Assembly (NCBI RefSeq): GCF_003367195.1
Contig: NZ_QRGO01000001.1
Span: forward strand, 1,040,501-1,104,500
Source: Undibacter mobilis
GTDB lineage: Bacteria; Pseudomonadota; Alphaproteobacteria; Rhizobiales; Xanthobacteraceae
Reading direction: 5' to 3'
DNA: 64,000 bases
A program made the position numbers and the translations under genes. The notes beneath the pieces were generated by a model. That model had not been told where the DNA came from and ran no database searches. It was given only the letters and a program-made list of their open reading frames with translations. Positions 48,622 to 58,045 of the stretch are shown piece by piece. The first letter of the stretch is position 1. Each line of letters starts with the position of its first letter.

Positions 48622-50670
48622 ATGCTTAAATTCGAAATTGGACGTTTCGGCCCCTGGAGACTCCCTCGCCTGGAGGCATGGTGGCCGGTGCTCCTGGGGC
48701 TCGCGACCCTGGTTGTGCTCATTTTCGGCATTAACGAAATCGACAGGCGTGTTCGCGAGAGCGCAACAACCGACGCGCGAGCCAGGGCTGGACTAGCCGC
48801 CACACTCCTGACCTCGGCCATCGACGACGCAACCGCTACCGCCTCCACAACGATTGCCGTCGCAGATGCCGCCCTCCGGGACATTGATGACCCCGCCGAA
48901 ATACATCGCATTCTTGAGAAATTGCCCCTAGCGGACGGGGTTTTGAAGATCACGGCGGCCGACGCCTCCGGCCGGCCCGTGGCGAGCAACCGCGACATAC
49001 GGGCATCCGCCGGATTGAGAAAACCTATTCCTTTGATCGTAAATGCATATTTTGACGGGATTTACCTAAGTCATTCCGAAAAAAACCCGGTCTCGGGAAT
49101 AGAAACAATCAAGTTTATTAGAGGATTCCGCTTCCCCGACGGCACAACACGTCGTATTTATACGGTTTCCTACTCGCTCGAACGCGTGTTGCGGCTGTTC
49201 GATGCGATTGCACTTACCCCCAAGTCCATAAATGTCATCGGAAACGACGGCCGGTTGCGCATTGCTGTTCAGCGAGACAGCCAAGGATCGATCCGCCATC
49301 TGTCGGACGACGTCGTTCTGGCCTCGCCGATCCGGCGCAACTCCGATGAGACGGCGCAATCCCGTGTGCCTTCCGTCCATGTCGACGACAGGATCCGGCG
49401 CGCTTTTGCCAGTTCCCCGTCGAGACATTATGGGCTTTCAGTTGTTGTTGACCTGGATCTCAATGAGAAATCGGGCAATTACAAAGATATGCGGAACGGC
49501 ATGCTCGTCACGCTGATAATAACAATCTCGGCCCTGACTATTATTGGATTTGTCGCATACGTTCTGAGAGAACGGCATGTCAGAGCGCGCGCACTCGAAG
49601 CCTTGAGACGAAACGAGAGCGAAATACTGCGTTCCATCGCCAAACTCGACAACCTGGCGATCGCGACCGTGTCATTTGCCGGCAATTTCACGACCGTCGC
49701 CGGATCAAACTCCAACGAAATCTCCCGCTATATCGAAGAGAATTGGAGATCAATTCTCTCTCAAAACGAGAGCAACTCGGACGAGCCTTCGATTCATCGG
49801 TTTCAGGACGCGACGACGAATTCGTGGCGAGAAATTGCTGTTGTCACCAATCACGCCAGTGCACCGGAACAACGCGCGCAGAAAATTCTTCTGGCGCTCG
49901 ACCTGACGCATATTCGCCAGAAAGCCAATAAGCTTTATCAACTGTCAAAACTGGCGGCGATCGGCGGCCTGTCGACCGCCATCGCTCACGAGATTCATCA
50001 GCCGCTCGGAACAATCTGGTTTGCGATACACAATGCGAGGCCGTTGCTGAAGAAGGGCGAAGTCTCGGCCGTCGAGCTCAAATTCGACCTGATCGAATCC
50101 CAGATCAAGAAAATCAAAAAATACGTCGACCATTTGCGCCAGTTCGGGCGGCCGTCGACTCAAATTGAGCCGCATCACGAAATCGACATCGTGCAGGTCG
50201 TCCAGGCCGCAACAGAACTGCTCGGCATCGAGAACGAGACTCACCCCTCGCCGATTTCCGTTCATGTGTGCCCGGAAGCCGGCCGATACTTCATATTGGG
50301 CGATCCGAACTCGCTGGAGCAGGTGATCATCAATCTGATTCAGAACGCGCGTTACTCGATCAAGCAAAAATGGGCATCCGAAGCACCCGAGCGCGGCAAG
50401 ATCGAAATTATGATCAGCGCCGCCGGCACCGACAACATCATCCAGATTTCGGATAACGGCGGGGGCATCCCGCCGGAGATTCTCCCCCATATTTTCGAGC
50501 TGTTCTTCACGACGAAACCCATCGAAGACGGCACCGGCCTGGGTCTGGCCATCTCGCAAGATATCATTCGCGAGCTCGGCGGCGTCATTGCCGCGACGAA
50601 CACGGACGAGGGCGCCATGTTCACAATCAAATTGCCCAAGAGCGACCTCACGCCGATCCTGCCCGCCTGA
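48622..50670 (+). CDS. Membrane sensor histidine kinase (DctB-like layout)
   Basis: A 682-residue kinase. Two transmembrane segments (about 19-37 and 294-315) bracket a 250-residue periplasmic sensor with dCache/DctB-like features (ADGVLKITAADASGRPVASN). A PAS-like segment follows. The DHp domain has AIAHEIHQPLGTIWF with phosphoacceptor His456. The ATPase domain has N box EQVIINLIQNARYS, G1 ISDNGGGIPPE, F box FFTTKPIEDGTG and G2 GTGLGLAIS. The H box reads HEIHQP where this class nearly always has HEINQP. It probably phosphorylates the response regulator upstream; the ligand is unknown. Confidence 0.88.
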   Translation: MLKFEIGRFGPWRLPRLEAWWPVLLGLATLVVLIFGINEIDRRVRESATTDARARAGLAATLLTSAIDDATATASTTIAVADAALRDIDDPAEIHRILEKLPLADGVLKITAADASGRPVASNRDIRASAGLRKPIPLIVNAYFDGIYLSHSEKNPVSGIETIKFIRGFRFPDGTTRRIYTVSYSLERVLRLFDAIALTPKSINVIGNDGRLRIAVQRDSQGSIRHLSDDVVLASPIRRNSDETAQSRVPSVHVDDRIRRAFASSPSRHYGLSVVVDLDLNEKSGNYKDMRNGMLVTLIITISALTIIGFVAYVLRERHVRARALEALRRNESEILRSIAKLDNLAIATVSFAGNFTTVAGSNSNEISRYIEENWRSILSQNESNSDEPSIHRFQDATTNSWREIAVVTNHASAPEQRAQKILLALDLTHIRQKANKLYQLSKLAAIGGLSTAIAHEIHQPLGTIWFAIHNARPLLKKGEVSAVELKFDLIESQIKKIKKYVDHLRQFGRPSTQIEPHHEIDIVQVVQAATELLGIENETHPSPISVHVCPEAGRYFILGDPNSLEQVIINLIQNARYSIKQKWASEAPERGKIEIMISAAGTDNIIQISDNGGGIPPEILPHIFELFFTTKPIEDGTGLGLAISQDIIRELGGVIAATNTDEGAMFTIKLPKSDLTPILPA

Positions 50671-50812
50671 GCTCGGCGGGCGAAGACAATTCGGCCGTTG
50701 AGCAATGTGACGTTCGCACCCAACATGACATGTCACCCAGTTTGGGCGACCGCGCTCGTTATCGCGTTAATCATTGCCATACTCTTTTTCGACGAAAGAA
50801 GAGGACAGGGCC

Positions 50813-51328
50813 ATGAGCGACATCAACAGATCTGCAGTGAACAAAAATTCGCTGGACGAGAACACCGCCTATATTGGTGAAGGCGTGGTACTCAAGGGCG
50901 AGATATCGGTTCCCGACACCATTTTGGTCGACGGGCGCGTCGAAGGTGAAGTCACCGCCAAGACCATCCGTGTCGGCGCCACCGGTTCGGTGGCCGGCAC
51001 CGTCCGCGTGACCGAGGCGGAAATCAAAGGTCAGGTCTCCGAGAAGATCGAGGTCAAGCAGCTGCTCACTGTTCGGACTGGTGGCGTTGTGAATGGCGCT
51101 ATCAGCTACGGCGAGATCGAGCTCGAAAGAGGATCGGTCATTTCGGGGGAATTCATCTCTTCTGAACATCGCGCGCCCAAGTCGCAACAGAAGATCGAGA
51201 CTGCCCATACCAAAGTCGAGCGCATCAAGTTCCAGGTGCCCGGTGTCGCCGTCGTCTCCGCGATCGATACGCTGAAGGATGGCCAGGGCGATCAGAACTC
51301 CCAGCAAGAACGTAAGGTAACGGCCTGA
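50813..51328 (+). CDS. Bactofilin (polymer-forming cytoskeletal protein)
   Basis: A 171-residue bactofilin with disordered N- and C-terminal tails. The core beta-helix (about 20-125) is built of repeats such as GVVLKGEISVPDTILVDGRVEGEVTAKTIRVGATGSVAGTV. Bactofilins polymerise without nucleotides on the inner membrane and scaffold cell-wall enzymes, stalks or chromosome-segregation factors. AGAGGACAGGG precedes the ATG at 50813. It follows the histidine kinase by 142 bases and is followed by a strong terminator. Bactofilins are often encoded beside M23 peptidases, but none is here. A link to the kinase is only positional. Confidence 0.9.
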   Translation: MSDINRSAVNKNSLDENTAYIGEGVVLKGEISVPDTILVDGRVEGEVTAKTIRVGATGSVAGTVRVTEAEIKGQVSEKIEVKQLLTVRTGGVVNGAISYGEIELERGSVISGEFISSEHRAPKSQQKIETAHTKVERIKFQVPGVAVVSAIDTLKDGQGDQNSQQERKVTA

Positions 51329-51424
51329 GCGTGTCGCCTGACGGAGCGGACCGGTCGGTCACCGATCGGCCCGCTCTCTGCCCAGGCAGAGCTTCGGCCG
51401 ACGAGAAATTTTCCGAACTCCTTG

Positions 51425-51469
51425 CCTCTCTCAGCAATGGTCAAGCGTAGTTGAGAGAGGCGCTTTTTT
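51425..51469 (+). terminator. Intrinsic terminator after the bactofilin gene
   Basis: CCTCTCTCA and TGAGAGAGG form a perfect 9-base stem around an 18-base loop. CGCTTTTTT follows. It lies about 96 bases after the bactofilin stop and ends only 13 bases before the Fis-like start codon. Confidence 0.8.
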
Positions 51470-51482
51470 GCCGCTCAGAACA

Positions 51483-51737
51483 ATGACATTGGCCGGACGA
51501 AAACTGGCGGATATCGAGATGTCGGCCATCATCGAGACGCTCGATCTGGTCGGCGGCAATCGCACGGCCGCGGCGGTCCAGCTCGGAATCTCCGTCCGCA
51601 CAATCAGGAACAAGCTTCGCAAGTGCCGCGCACTCGGCTTGTTGCCGCAGTCACTTGATGTCGGTGCCGATCGGCGCGCCGGACGAACTGAAACTGAATT
51701 GCGCACCGCATCTCATCCTGCTCCGCAGCGGCTGTGA
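51483..51737 (+). CDS. Orphan Fis-type helix-turn-helix protein
   Basis: An 84-residue protein whose first half is a Fis-type HTH, MTLAGRKLADIEMSAIIETL, then GGNRTAAAVQLGISVRTIRNKLRKC. It closely resembles the C-terminal DNA-binding domain of sigma-54 activators of the FlbD/NtrC group, without their receiver or AAA+ domains. The 35-residue tail is polar and unstructured. The ATG at 51483 lacks a Shine-Dalgarno, and a TTG at 51468 within the terminator T run is an alternative. It could be a small nucleoid-type regulator or the surviving 3' end of a larger gene. Confidence 0.6.
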   Translation: MTLAGRKLADIEMSAIIETLDLVGGNRTAAAVQLGISVRTIRNKLRKCRALGLLPQSLDVGADRRAGRTETELRTASHPAPQRL

Positions 51738-51851
51738 TTATGCCGCGCGCCCCAAAATGTGCGCCTCTTTAAAAGCCGAAGAATTGCCGCAGCCCGACTT
51801 TAAATCGGCGCGTCTATTCTCCGGTCGTGTCATGGACGGGGGAGTCATCAG

Positions 51852-52148
51852 ATGCAGCAGTTCAAATTCCATTACCGTATGAATGACAGCGTTGTGTCGG
51901 ATGAGTCCGGCATTATGCTGTTGTCTCTGGAAGATGCGCACCGCTACGCAATTCGGCTGATCAGCAAAACCGTCAACCGCGCCAGGACGGCCGGCAACAG
52001 CCTCGACAATCTGCACGGCTGGTTCGTCGATGTGAGTGTTGGAGAAGCCGAGGACCGCAAGCTCGCGGTTCTGTTTCCGAACAGCCGGAATGCCGACTTC
52101 TATCACACCATCAGCCGCCTGAAGCCGGTGCGCGGCGTCGCCAGATGA
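51852..52148 (+). CDS. DUF6894-like small protein
   Basis: A 98-residue soluble protein. The opening MQQFKFHYRMNDSVVSDESGIMLLSLEDAHRYAIRLI fits DUF6894, a family of small proteins abundant in Rhizobiales in which an FxFxxxxG-xxDxxGxxLxxLxxA pattern is conserved. The function of the family is unknown. GGGGGAG lies eight bases before the ATG. It stands alone on the plus strand between the Fis-like gene and the convergent small membrane protein. Confidence 0.7.
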   Translation: MQQFKFHYRMNDSVVSDESGIMLLSLEDAHRYAIRLISKTVNRARTAGNSLDNLHGWFVDVSVGEAEDRKLAVLFPNSRNADFYHTISRLKPVRGVAR

Positions 52149-52189
52149 TGCCGAGGCTCTGAGGCCGCTCGTCGGCGCGCCATCCGGCG

Positions 52190-52405
52190 TCAGTAGATGA
52201 CGCCCAGAGTGATGGCGGCCCAGATCAGCACCGCTTCGGCGACGATGACGGTCAACCACACCACGCAAAGCCACGCCCTGATACGACGGCGCCGATCCTG
52301 AAAACCCATGGTCAGGATCGCGATCGAGTTCTCGGCCGAGTCAGCGAACCGAAATTCATACTGCCTGGAGTCGGTCCGGGGTTTGGCAGCCTTGTTCGTT
52401 AGCAT
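52190..52405 (-). CDS. Small membrane protein (71 aa)
   Basis: A 71-residue protein with a polar N-terminal half (MLTNKAAKPRTDSRQYEFRF) and a basic patch DRRRRIRAWL. One transmembrane helix follows (VVWLTVIVAEAVLIWAAITLGVIY) up to the C-terminus, so it is a tail-anchored topology with the N-terminus in the cytoplasm. AGAGAGA precedes the ATG at 52405. It lies 29 bases downstream of the HAD-like gene in the same direction, so both are probably on one mRNA. No family is recognised. Confidence 0.6.
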   Translation of the reverse strand: MLTNKAAKPRTDSRQYEFRFADSAENSIAILTMGFQDRRRRIRAWLCVVWLTVIVAEAVLIWAAITLGVIY

Positions 52406-52434
52406 GCAAGATCTCTCTTTGCTGATCTTCAGGC

Positions 52435-53106
52435 TCAATAGATATTTCGAGGCGCAGTGCGCGTGGCGAGCGACTCCACGGCCAGCCGCAAATAACGGAG
52501 ATCCGGCACGGTCAATGCCGCGCCGGCGCGTGAAAGCGCATTCAATTGGTTGCTATCGGTAGCCATCGTCGGAAGCGCGATGCCGACGACCTTGAAACCC
52601 AGTGCGACCGCCCGGGCGATCAGATCCGGGTTCGACTCCACGACAATGGTCAGTGCCGGCGGCCGCCCGAGCGATTTGGCGGCCCGCATCAGTCCGTCTT
52701 CAAAGCGCCCGCCGGAATAGGAAATGATGTGCTCAGACCGGAACCGGGTCGTCAGAGCCGAGGCCTCGAGGAGGAGGCCTATTTGCTTGAGAGGCAACCA
52801 ATCGATAATGGCCTTGGCTTGCGGCAGCCAGGCGAGCGATCGCACGGCGTATCGGTGGACACGCACCTGGTCCTTGATGATCTGGTCACGACGATGATTG
52901 AAATGCGCCAGATAGTCGATGTTGTTCAGTTTTTGAGCGATCGCGATCAAGCGGCGATCGAGCGACCACATGTCGCGCGCTTGATAAAGTTCGTCCAGAC
53001 GGACCTCGCTCAGATTGAACCCGAAATGCGAGAATGCCGCGCGATAGAGCTCTCTGTTGGCCTCCAGGGTTTCGACTAAAACACCATTCAACGAAAAGAT
53101 GACCAT
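52435..53106 (-). CDS. HAD-superfamily protein lacking catalytic aspartates (pseudoenzyme)
   Basis: A 223-residue protein with the layout of a beta-phosphoglucomutase-like HAD hydrolase: core motif I at the N-terminus, a helical cap (about 15-85) and a Rossmann core. Motif I, normally hhFDLDGVLVD, reads VIFSLNGVLVE, so both the nucleophile Asp and the acid/base Asp are gone (Ser5, Asn7). Motif IV, normally VEDS, reads VVESNPDLIARAVALGFKVVGI, also without its acidic pair. The fold is otherwise well kept and the frame is intact over 223 codons, which argues for a retained non-catalytic role rather than decay. It precedes a small membrane protein gene. Confidence 0.72.
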   Translation of the reverse strand: MVIFSLNGVLVETLEANRELYRAAFSHFGFNLSEVRLDELYQARDMWSLDRRLIAIAQKLNNIDYLAHFNHRRDQIIKDQVRVHRYAVRSLAWLPQAKAIIDWLPLKQIGLLLEASALTTRFRSEHIISYSGGRFEDGLMRAAKSLGRPPALTIVVESNPDLIARAVALGFKVVGIALPTMATDSNQLNALSRAGAALTVPDLRYLRLAVESLATRTAPRNIY

Positions 53107-54145
53107 CGGCTAGTCCGGCGCTGTTCCGATGTGTTGTGATTGATTTGCGCCGCATAGAATTTGTCCGCCTGCCCATATTGAGCCTTCGGCTTCACGTTAC
53201 GCTTTGAAATGAGCTGAACAGCGGCGACAATAGGCTGGTGCAGTGCCGAGCTGTCGCTGCGCGACGATGGCCCGTCTTCGAGCACTCGTATGTTGCTAAG
53301 TTGGCCCGCTCCCCTCCCCGGCGCCTTGGCAGAAGGCGGGCCGGGGAGGGTAAGCGTAGCGGTCTCCGTCGGGGTGGGCTCGACAGAGCCTCGCAGCTAG
53401 CGCAAAAACTCAGCGCCAGGGCCCACTCAACGAACCGGCTTCAGCACGCGGTTCGTATTCAAGATCGTATTTCGATCAGTTCGCGATCACCAGACGAAGT
53501 TCAATTTCGTCTCAGATATCAATGCCATTCTGGAATGACCTGCATTCAATATGATGCCTATCGCACGCGAGATGTTGACGCATGCGCAAGCGAACGGCGG
53601 GCCCTGTTAGGTGAGGTCGTTTAACAGCGACGCATGTCACCTGAATGAAATCGTCAGGCAGAAAAAATCATACAAGGAAAAGGCCGCGCGGCGCCTTGAG
53701 TACGGTTGTTTTAATTTCTGCGACGAGGCCTGTAGATCAAAGTGACCGATCCAGCGGGCGCGACCGCGCAGGTGGCGAACCGGATGGCGCGACCGCGCGG
53801 CTGCTGGCGCCGGCTAATTAGGATTTCGTTAAGCTTTGCCTTTCGGACGGGCGGATATCGCCGCCACGGCCGGTCGCCAAAACGCTCGAGGGGCAGCGCA
53901 GGCGCCCCGTCCGGCAAATGAGGCGGACAATAAGCCGCCGCCCGTCAGGCCGTTAGGAGGCTCTTGCGCGGCGGTTATGGCCGTGCACACAGCCCCAAAC
54001 GCCGGGATGGTTAGTCAGGTCTTAACCTCGACCCTCCTATTGTGCTTCACGTTTGGCCGCGGGGTCCCCCGCGCGATCCCGACTGCCGGGAGCCGGTTCA
54101 GCGGAATCGATCGCGCGCCTACCCTCCCCGGCAATGTGTTCGTTT
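53107..54145. other. About 1 kb without a convincing gene
   Basis: The stretch between the HAD-like gene and the aminotransferase contains short frames on both strands, but none has a ribosome binding site or a recognisable protein. It holds a GC-rich palindromic repeat (53312-53350), a 13-base direct repeat GGCGCGACCGCGC at 53757 and 53786, and an AT-rich section around 53640-53730. A small RNA or a degraded gene is possible but nothing definite can be shown. Confidence 0.5.
53312..53350. repeat. CCCTCCCCGG palindromic repeat
   Basis: CCCTCCCCGGCGCC and GGCGGGCCGGGGAGGG form a hairpin around TTGGCAGAA. The following bases (TAAGCGTAGCGGTCTCCGTCGGGGTGGGCTC) resemble the usual flank of this repeat in Bradyrhizobium-type genomes. 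It is a third repeat family in the window. Confidence 0.6.
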
Positions 54146-55366
54146 ATGTCCATGCAGTCCGCCCAGCGCGAAACCCTCTCTCCCGACGCGGCGGCGGCCG
54201 AGAACAGCCGCTCGCCCTTCGTGCGGCTGACCGATCTCGTCGCCGGTATCGCGCCGGGGAAACCTGTCATCAATCTGTCGGTTGGCGAACCGCAGCATGC
54301 CGTGCCGGATTTCGTCGGCCCCGTGCTGGCGCAGCACATTGCCGAATTCGGGAAATACCCCGCCAACAAGGGCACGGATCAGTTCCGCCAGGCGGTCGCG
54401 CAATGGCTCGGGCGACGCTACACGCTCGACAAGCCGGTCGATCCCGAACGCGAAGTGCTGGTGCTCAATGGCACGCGCGAAGGCCTGTTCCTCGCTGCCA
54501 TCGCCGCCCGCCGCTACGTCAAGAACCGCGCGGGTGCGCCGGCGATGCTGATCCCCAATCCGTTCTATGCCGCCTACGCCGCCGGCGCCGCCGCCGCGGA
54601 TTGCGAGCCGGTCTATCTGCCGTGCCGCCGCGACACCGGCTTCCTGCCCGATCTCGACGCGCTCGACCCGGCGCTGCTCAAGCGCACCGTCGCCTTCTAC
54701 TTTGCCTCGCCGGCAAACCCGCAGGGCGCCGTCGCCGACCGCGCCTATCTCGATCGCCTTGTCGCACTGTCGCAGCGCTACGGCTTCATCATCTTCGCCG
54801 ATGAGTGCTATGGCGAAATCTACAGCAAGGACAAACCGGCCGGCATGCTGGAAGCCGCCGGCAGCGGCTTCGCCAATACGATCGTCTTCCACTCGCTGTC
54901 AAAACGGTCGAACCTGCCCGGCCTGCGCATGGGCTTCGTCGCGGGTGACGCGGATTTCCTCGCCGCCTTTCTCGAACTGCGTAACGTCGCCGCGCCCCAG
55001 GTGCCGATGCCGCTGCAGCACGTCGCGGTGGCCGCCTATAATGACGAAGAGCACGTCAAGAAGAACCGCGAGCTCTACAACGCCAAGTTCGATCTCGCCG
55101 ACCAGATCATCGGCGACCGTTACGGCTACAAGCGTCCGGCCGGCGGTTTCTTTCTCTGGCTCGACGTGTCGAAGTATGGCGGCAGCGAAGTCGTGACCAA
55201 ACGGCTGTGGGCTGAAGCCGGCGTGCGCGTCGTCCCCGGCAAATATCTGGCGCGCGAACAGGCCGACGGTTCCAATCCGGGTGCCGACTATATCCGCGTC
55301 GCCATGGTGCAGAACGCCGAAGCCACCGCCGAGGCGCTGCATAGAATTGTGGATGTGCTCGGGTGA
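54146..55366 (+). CDS. Class I/II PLP aminotransferase, DapC-like
   Basis: A 406-residue fold-type I aminotransferase. Features are LSVGEPQHAVPDFV near the start, YPANKGTDQFRQAVAQWLGRRY, the NPFYAAY segment, FADECYGEIY (PLP-ring Asp) and the Schiff-base Lys253 in HSLSKRSNLPGLRMGF. The SKRSNLPGLRxGF motif is typical of succinyl-diaminopimelate aminotransferase DapC and relatives in the lysine/peptidoglycan precursor pathway. A start at 54146 (MSMQSAQRE) is chosen; 54134 and 54152 are also possible. It leads into ftsK after 62 bases. Confidence 0.85.
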   Translation: MSMQSAQRETLSPDAAAAENSRSPFVRLTDLVAGIAPGKPVINLSVGEPQHAVPDFVGPVLAQHIAEFGKYPANKGTDQFRQAVAQWLGRRYTLDKPVDPEREVLVLNGTREGLFLAAIAARRYVKNRAGAPAMLIPNPFYAAYAAGAAAADCEPVYLPCRRDTGFLPDLDALDPALLKRTVAFYFASPANPQGAVADRAYLDRLVALSQRYGFIIFADECYGEIYSKDKPAGMLEAAGSGFANTIVFHSLSKRSNLPGLRMGFVAGDADFLAAFLELRNVAAPQVPMPLQHVAVAAYNDEEHVKKNRELYNAKFDLADQIIGDRYGYKRPAGGFFLWLDVSKYGGSEVVTKRLWAEAGVRVVPGKYLAREQADGSNPGADYIRVAMVQNAEATAEALHRIVDVLG

Positions 55367-55428
55367 CAATGAATTGTTCACCGGCGCGGGCTCAATAAGA
55401 ATGACGTGAAGAGGCGATAGAGAAAAGA

Positions 55429-57891
55429 ATGGCAGCAACCGACCGCAATCTCGATGTCGTCGCGTTTGTCGCGGATCATTTCCGCGACATCCTGCGCCGC
55501 CGTTTGAGCGAACTCGCGGGCTTGGCGCTGCTGTGCTGCGCGCTCCTGGGCGCCATCGCGCTCGCGACCTGGTCGGTGCAGGATCCGTCGCTGAGCCACG
55601 CCACGCAAAAGCCGATCAACAATCTGCTCGGCTTTCCGGGCGCCATCTTCGCCGATCTGGCGATGCAGCTGCTCGGCCTCGCCAGCGTCTTGCTGCTACT
55701 GCCGGAAGCGTTGCTCGGCTGGCGGCTGCTGGCGCACAAGCCGATAGGCGAAGGCTGGCGCACACTGGTCTGGATCGTCGCCGCCTTCCTCACCGCAGGC
55801 TTTGCCTCGACGCTGCCGCGCATCGGTACCTGGCCGTTGCCGACCGGGCTTGGCGGCGCTTGCGGTGATGCCGTTCTCATTCTGCCCGCACTGATCCTCG
55901 GCTCCGCTTTCAAGGGAGTCGGCCTGATCGTCGTTGCCATCGTACTGGCCTTCATGGCGGTCGCCGCCATCGCGATCGCATCGGGCGTGCTGTGGAAGCG
56001 CCGCGACGATGATGCCGTCGCAGCCGAAGCCGCCGATGCAGACGACCATGACGACGACGACGCTGAAGAAGCCGATCGCGGCTCGCCTTTCCTTGGCATG
56101 ATCGTCCACGCGCTGCTGAGCTGGAAGGCACGCCTCGGCCTGTGGCTGCGCGGTCGCCTGCAGCGCAAGGCGGAACCGAAACCGATGGCCGTTGCCAGAG
56201 GCTCGCGCCAGGAGCCGCGTTTCGACGCGCTCGGCCGTGTTGCCGCGCCCAGCATGGCGCCGCAGAACGCCGAAGAAGAATACGAGGACGAAGAGGAAGA
56301 CGAGGAAGAAGAAGCGCCGGCCAAGGTCAAGCGCACCACCGCGCCGGCCAAGAAGAAAGGCGGCCGCTTCCAGTTGCCCTCGCTCAATCTGTTGTCGGCG
56401 CAAAAGCCCGGCGAACGCACCTCGATGCCCAAGGACGTCATCGACGCCGCGGCACAGCAGCTGGAAAGCGTGCTCGGCGATTTCGGCGTGCGCGGCGAGA
56501 TCGTCAATGCGCGCCCGGGCCCCGTTGTCACGCTGTACGAACTCGAACCGGCGCCTGGCATCAAGTCGTCGCGCGTCATCGGTCTGGCCGACGATATCGC
56601 CCGCTCGATGAGCGCCGTGTCGGCGCGCGTCGCCGTCGTCGCCGGCCGCAACGCCATCGGCATCGAACTGCCGAACCCGGTGCGCGAAAAGGTCTATTTC
56701 CGCGAGTTGCTCTCGACCAAGGATTACAACGAGAACACCGCCAAGCTGCCGCTCTGCCTCGGCAAGACCATCGGCGGCGAGTCGGTGATCGTCGATCTCG
56801 CCCGCATGCCGCATCTGCTGATCGCCGGCACCACCGGCTCGGGCAAATCGGTCGCCATCAACACCATGATCCTGTCGCTGCTGTATCGGCTGACGCCGGA
56901 TCAGTGCCGCCTGATCATGGTCGACCCCAAAATGCTCGAACTGTCCGTCTATGACGGCATCCCGCATCTGCTCACGCCCGTCGTCACCGATCCGAAGAAG
57001 GCGGTGGTCGCGCTCAAATGGGCCGTGCGCGAGATGGAAGGCCGCTACAAGAACATGGCCAAACTCGGTGTGCGCAACATCGACGGCTACAACCAGCGCG
57101 TCGCCGAAGCCAAGGCCAAGGGCGAAATGCTGACGCGCACGGTGCAGACCGGCTTCGACAAGGAATCCGGGCAGGCGATCTACGAGAAGGAAGAGCTGGC
57201 GCTGGAGCCGCTGCCCTTTATCGTCGTCATCGTCGACGAAATGGCCGACCTGATGATGGTCGCCGGCAAAGACATCGAAGGCGCGATCCAGCGTCTGGCG
57301 CAGATGGCGCGCGCCGCCGGCATCCACGTCGTGCTCGCCACGCAGCGCCCGTCGGTGGATGTCATCACCGGCACCATCAAGGCCAACTTCCCGACCCGCA
57401 TTTCCTTCCAGGTGACGTCGAAGATCGACTCGCGCACCATTCTCGGCGAGCAGGGTGCCGAACAGCTGCTCGGCCAGGGCGATATGCTCTATATGGCGGG
57501 CGGCGGTCGCATCAGCCGCGTCCACGGACCTTTCGTTTCGGACGCCGAAGTCGAAAAGATCGTGAACCATCTCAAGTCGCAGGGCGCGCCGGAATATCTT
57601 GAAGAAGTCACCGCCTCCGACGAACTGGAGGAGGGCGAGGACGGCGCCGTGTTCGACTCGACCGGCATGGGCATGTCCGAGGGTGGCGATCTTTATTCGC
57701 AGGCCGTCGCCGTCGTGAAGCGCGACCGCAAGGCCTCGACCTCCTACATCCAGCGCCGCCTGCAGATCGGCTACAACCGTGCCGCCTCGCTCATGGAACG
57801 CATGGAAAACGAAGGCATTATCGGCCAGGCCAATCACGCCGGAAAACGCGAAATCCTCATTCCGGAGGATCCGAACAGCGATCGTTACTGA
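55429..57891 (+). CDS. ftsK: DNA translocase FtsK
   Basis: An 820-residue septal DNA pump that clears chromosome ends and activates XerCD at dif. The N-terminal membrane domain has four helices (about 22-185). It is followed by an acidic, low-complexity linker ([14 protein letters not shown] near 285). The alpha and beta motor domains carry Walker [15 protein letters not shown] near 467 and Walker [15 protein letters not shown] near 600. The C-terminal gamma winged helix (about 755-815) has [30 protein letters not shown], the KOPS-reading module. The linker is shorter than in E. coli, as usual for Rhizobiales. Confidence 0.97.
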   Translation: MAATDRNLDVVAFVADHFRDILRRRLSELAGLALLCCALLGAIALATWSVQDPSLSHATQKPINNLLGFPGAIFADLAMQLLGLASVLLLLPEALLGWRLLAHKPIGEGWRTLVWIVAAFLTAGFASTLPRIGTWPLPTGLGGACGDAVLILPALILGSAFKGVGLIVVAIVLAFMAVAAIAIASGVLWKRRDDDAVAAEAADADDHDDDDAEEADRGSPFLGMIVHALLSWKARLGLWLRGRLQRKAEPKPMAVARGSRQEPRFDALGRVAAPSMAPQNAEEEYEDEEEDEEEEAPAKVKRTTAPAKKKGGRFQLPSLNLLSAQKPGERTSMPKDVIDAAAQQLESVLGDFGVRGEIVNARPGPVVTLYELEPAPGIKSSRVIGLADDIARSMSAVSARVAVVAGRNAIGIELPNPVREKVYFRELLSTKDYNENTAKLPLCLGKTIGGESVIVDLARMPHLLIAGTTGSGKSVAINTMILSLLYRLTPDQCRLIMVDPKMLELSVYDGIPHLLTPVVTDPKKAVVALKWAVREMEGRYKNMAKLGVRNIDGYNQRVAEAKAKGEMLTRTVQTGFDKESGQAIYEKEELALEPLPFIVVIVDEMADLMMVAGKDIEGAIQRLAQMARAAGIHVVLATQRPSVDVITGTIKANFPTRISFQVTSKIDSRTILGEQGAEQLLGQGDMLYMAGGGRISRVHGPFVSDAEVEKIVNHLKSQGAPEYLEEVTASDELEEGEDGAVFDSTGMGMSEGGDLYSQAVAVVKRDRKASTSYIQRRLQIGYNRAASLMERMENEGIIGQANHAGKREILIPEDPNSDRY

Positions 57892-58045
57892 AGCTCGGGC
57901 GCCCGCAAGGCGGGCGCCGATGCTGCCATTTAAGCCGAATCACCGCATGATCCGGGATGTTCCGGGTCGTGAAATAGCCACAGCCAGCCCCTATCTTTAT
58001 TCGACAGGGGCGGCGGATCGACAGGCGCGAGGCGCGGAGATCTTG

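Noticed and set aside
53238..53624. A 128-codon plus-strand frame in the gene-poor kilobase
   Set aside because: It crosses a palindromic repeat, lacks a ribosome binding site and gives a low-complexity translation with no family resemblance.
55696..57837. A 713-codon minus-strand open frame opposite ftsK
   Set aside because: Antisense shadow of ftsK with composition typical of third-position GC bias and no recognisable motif.
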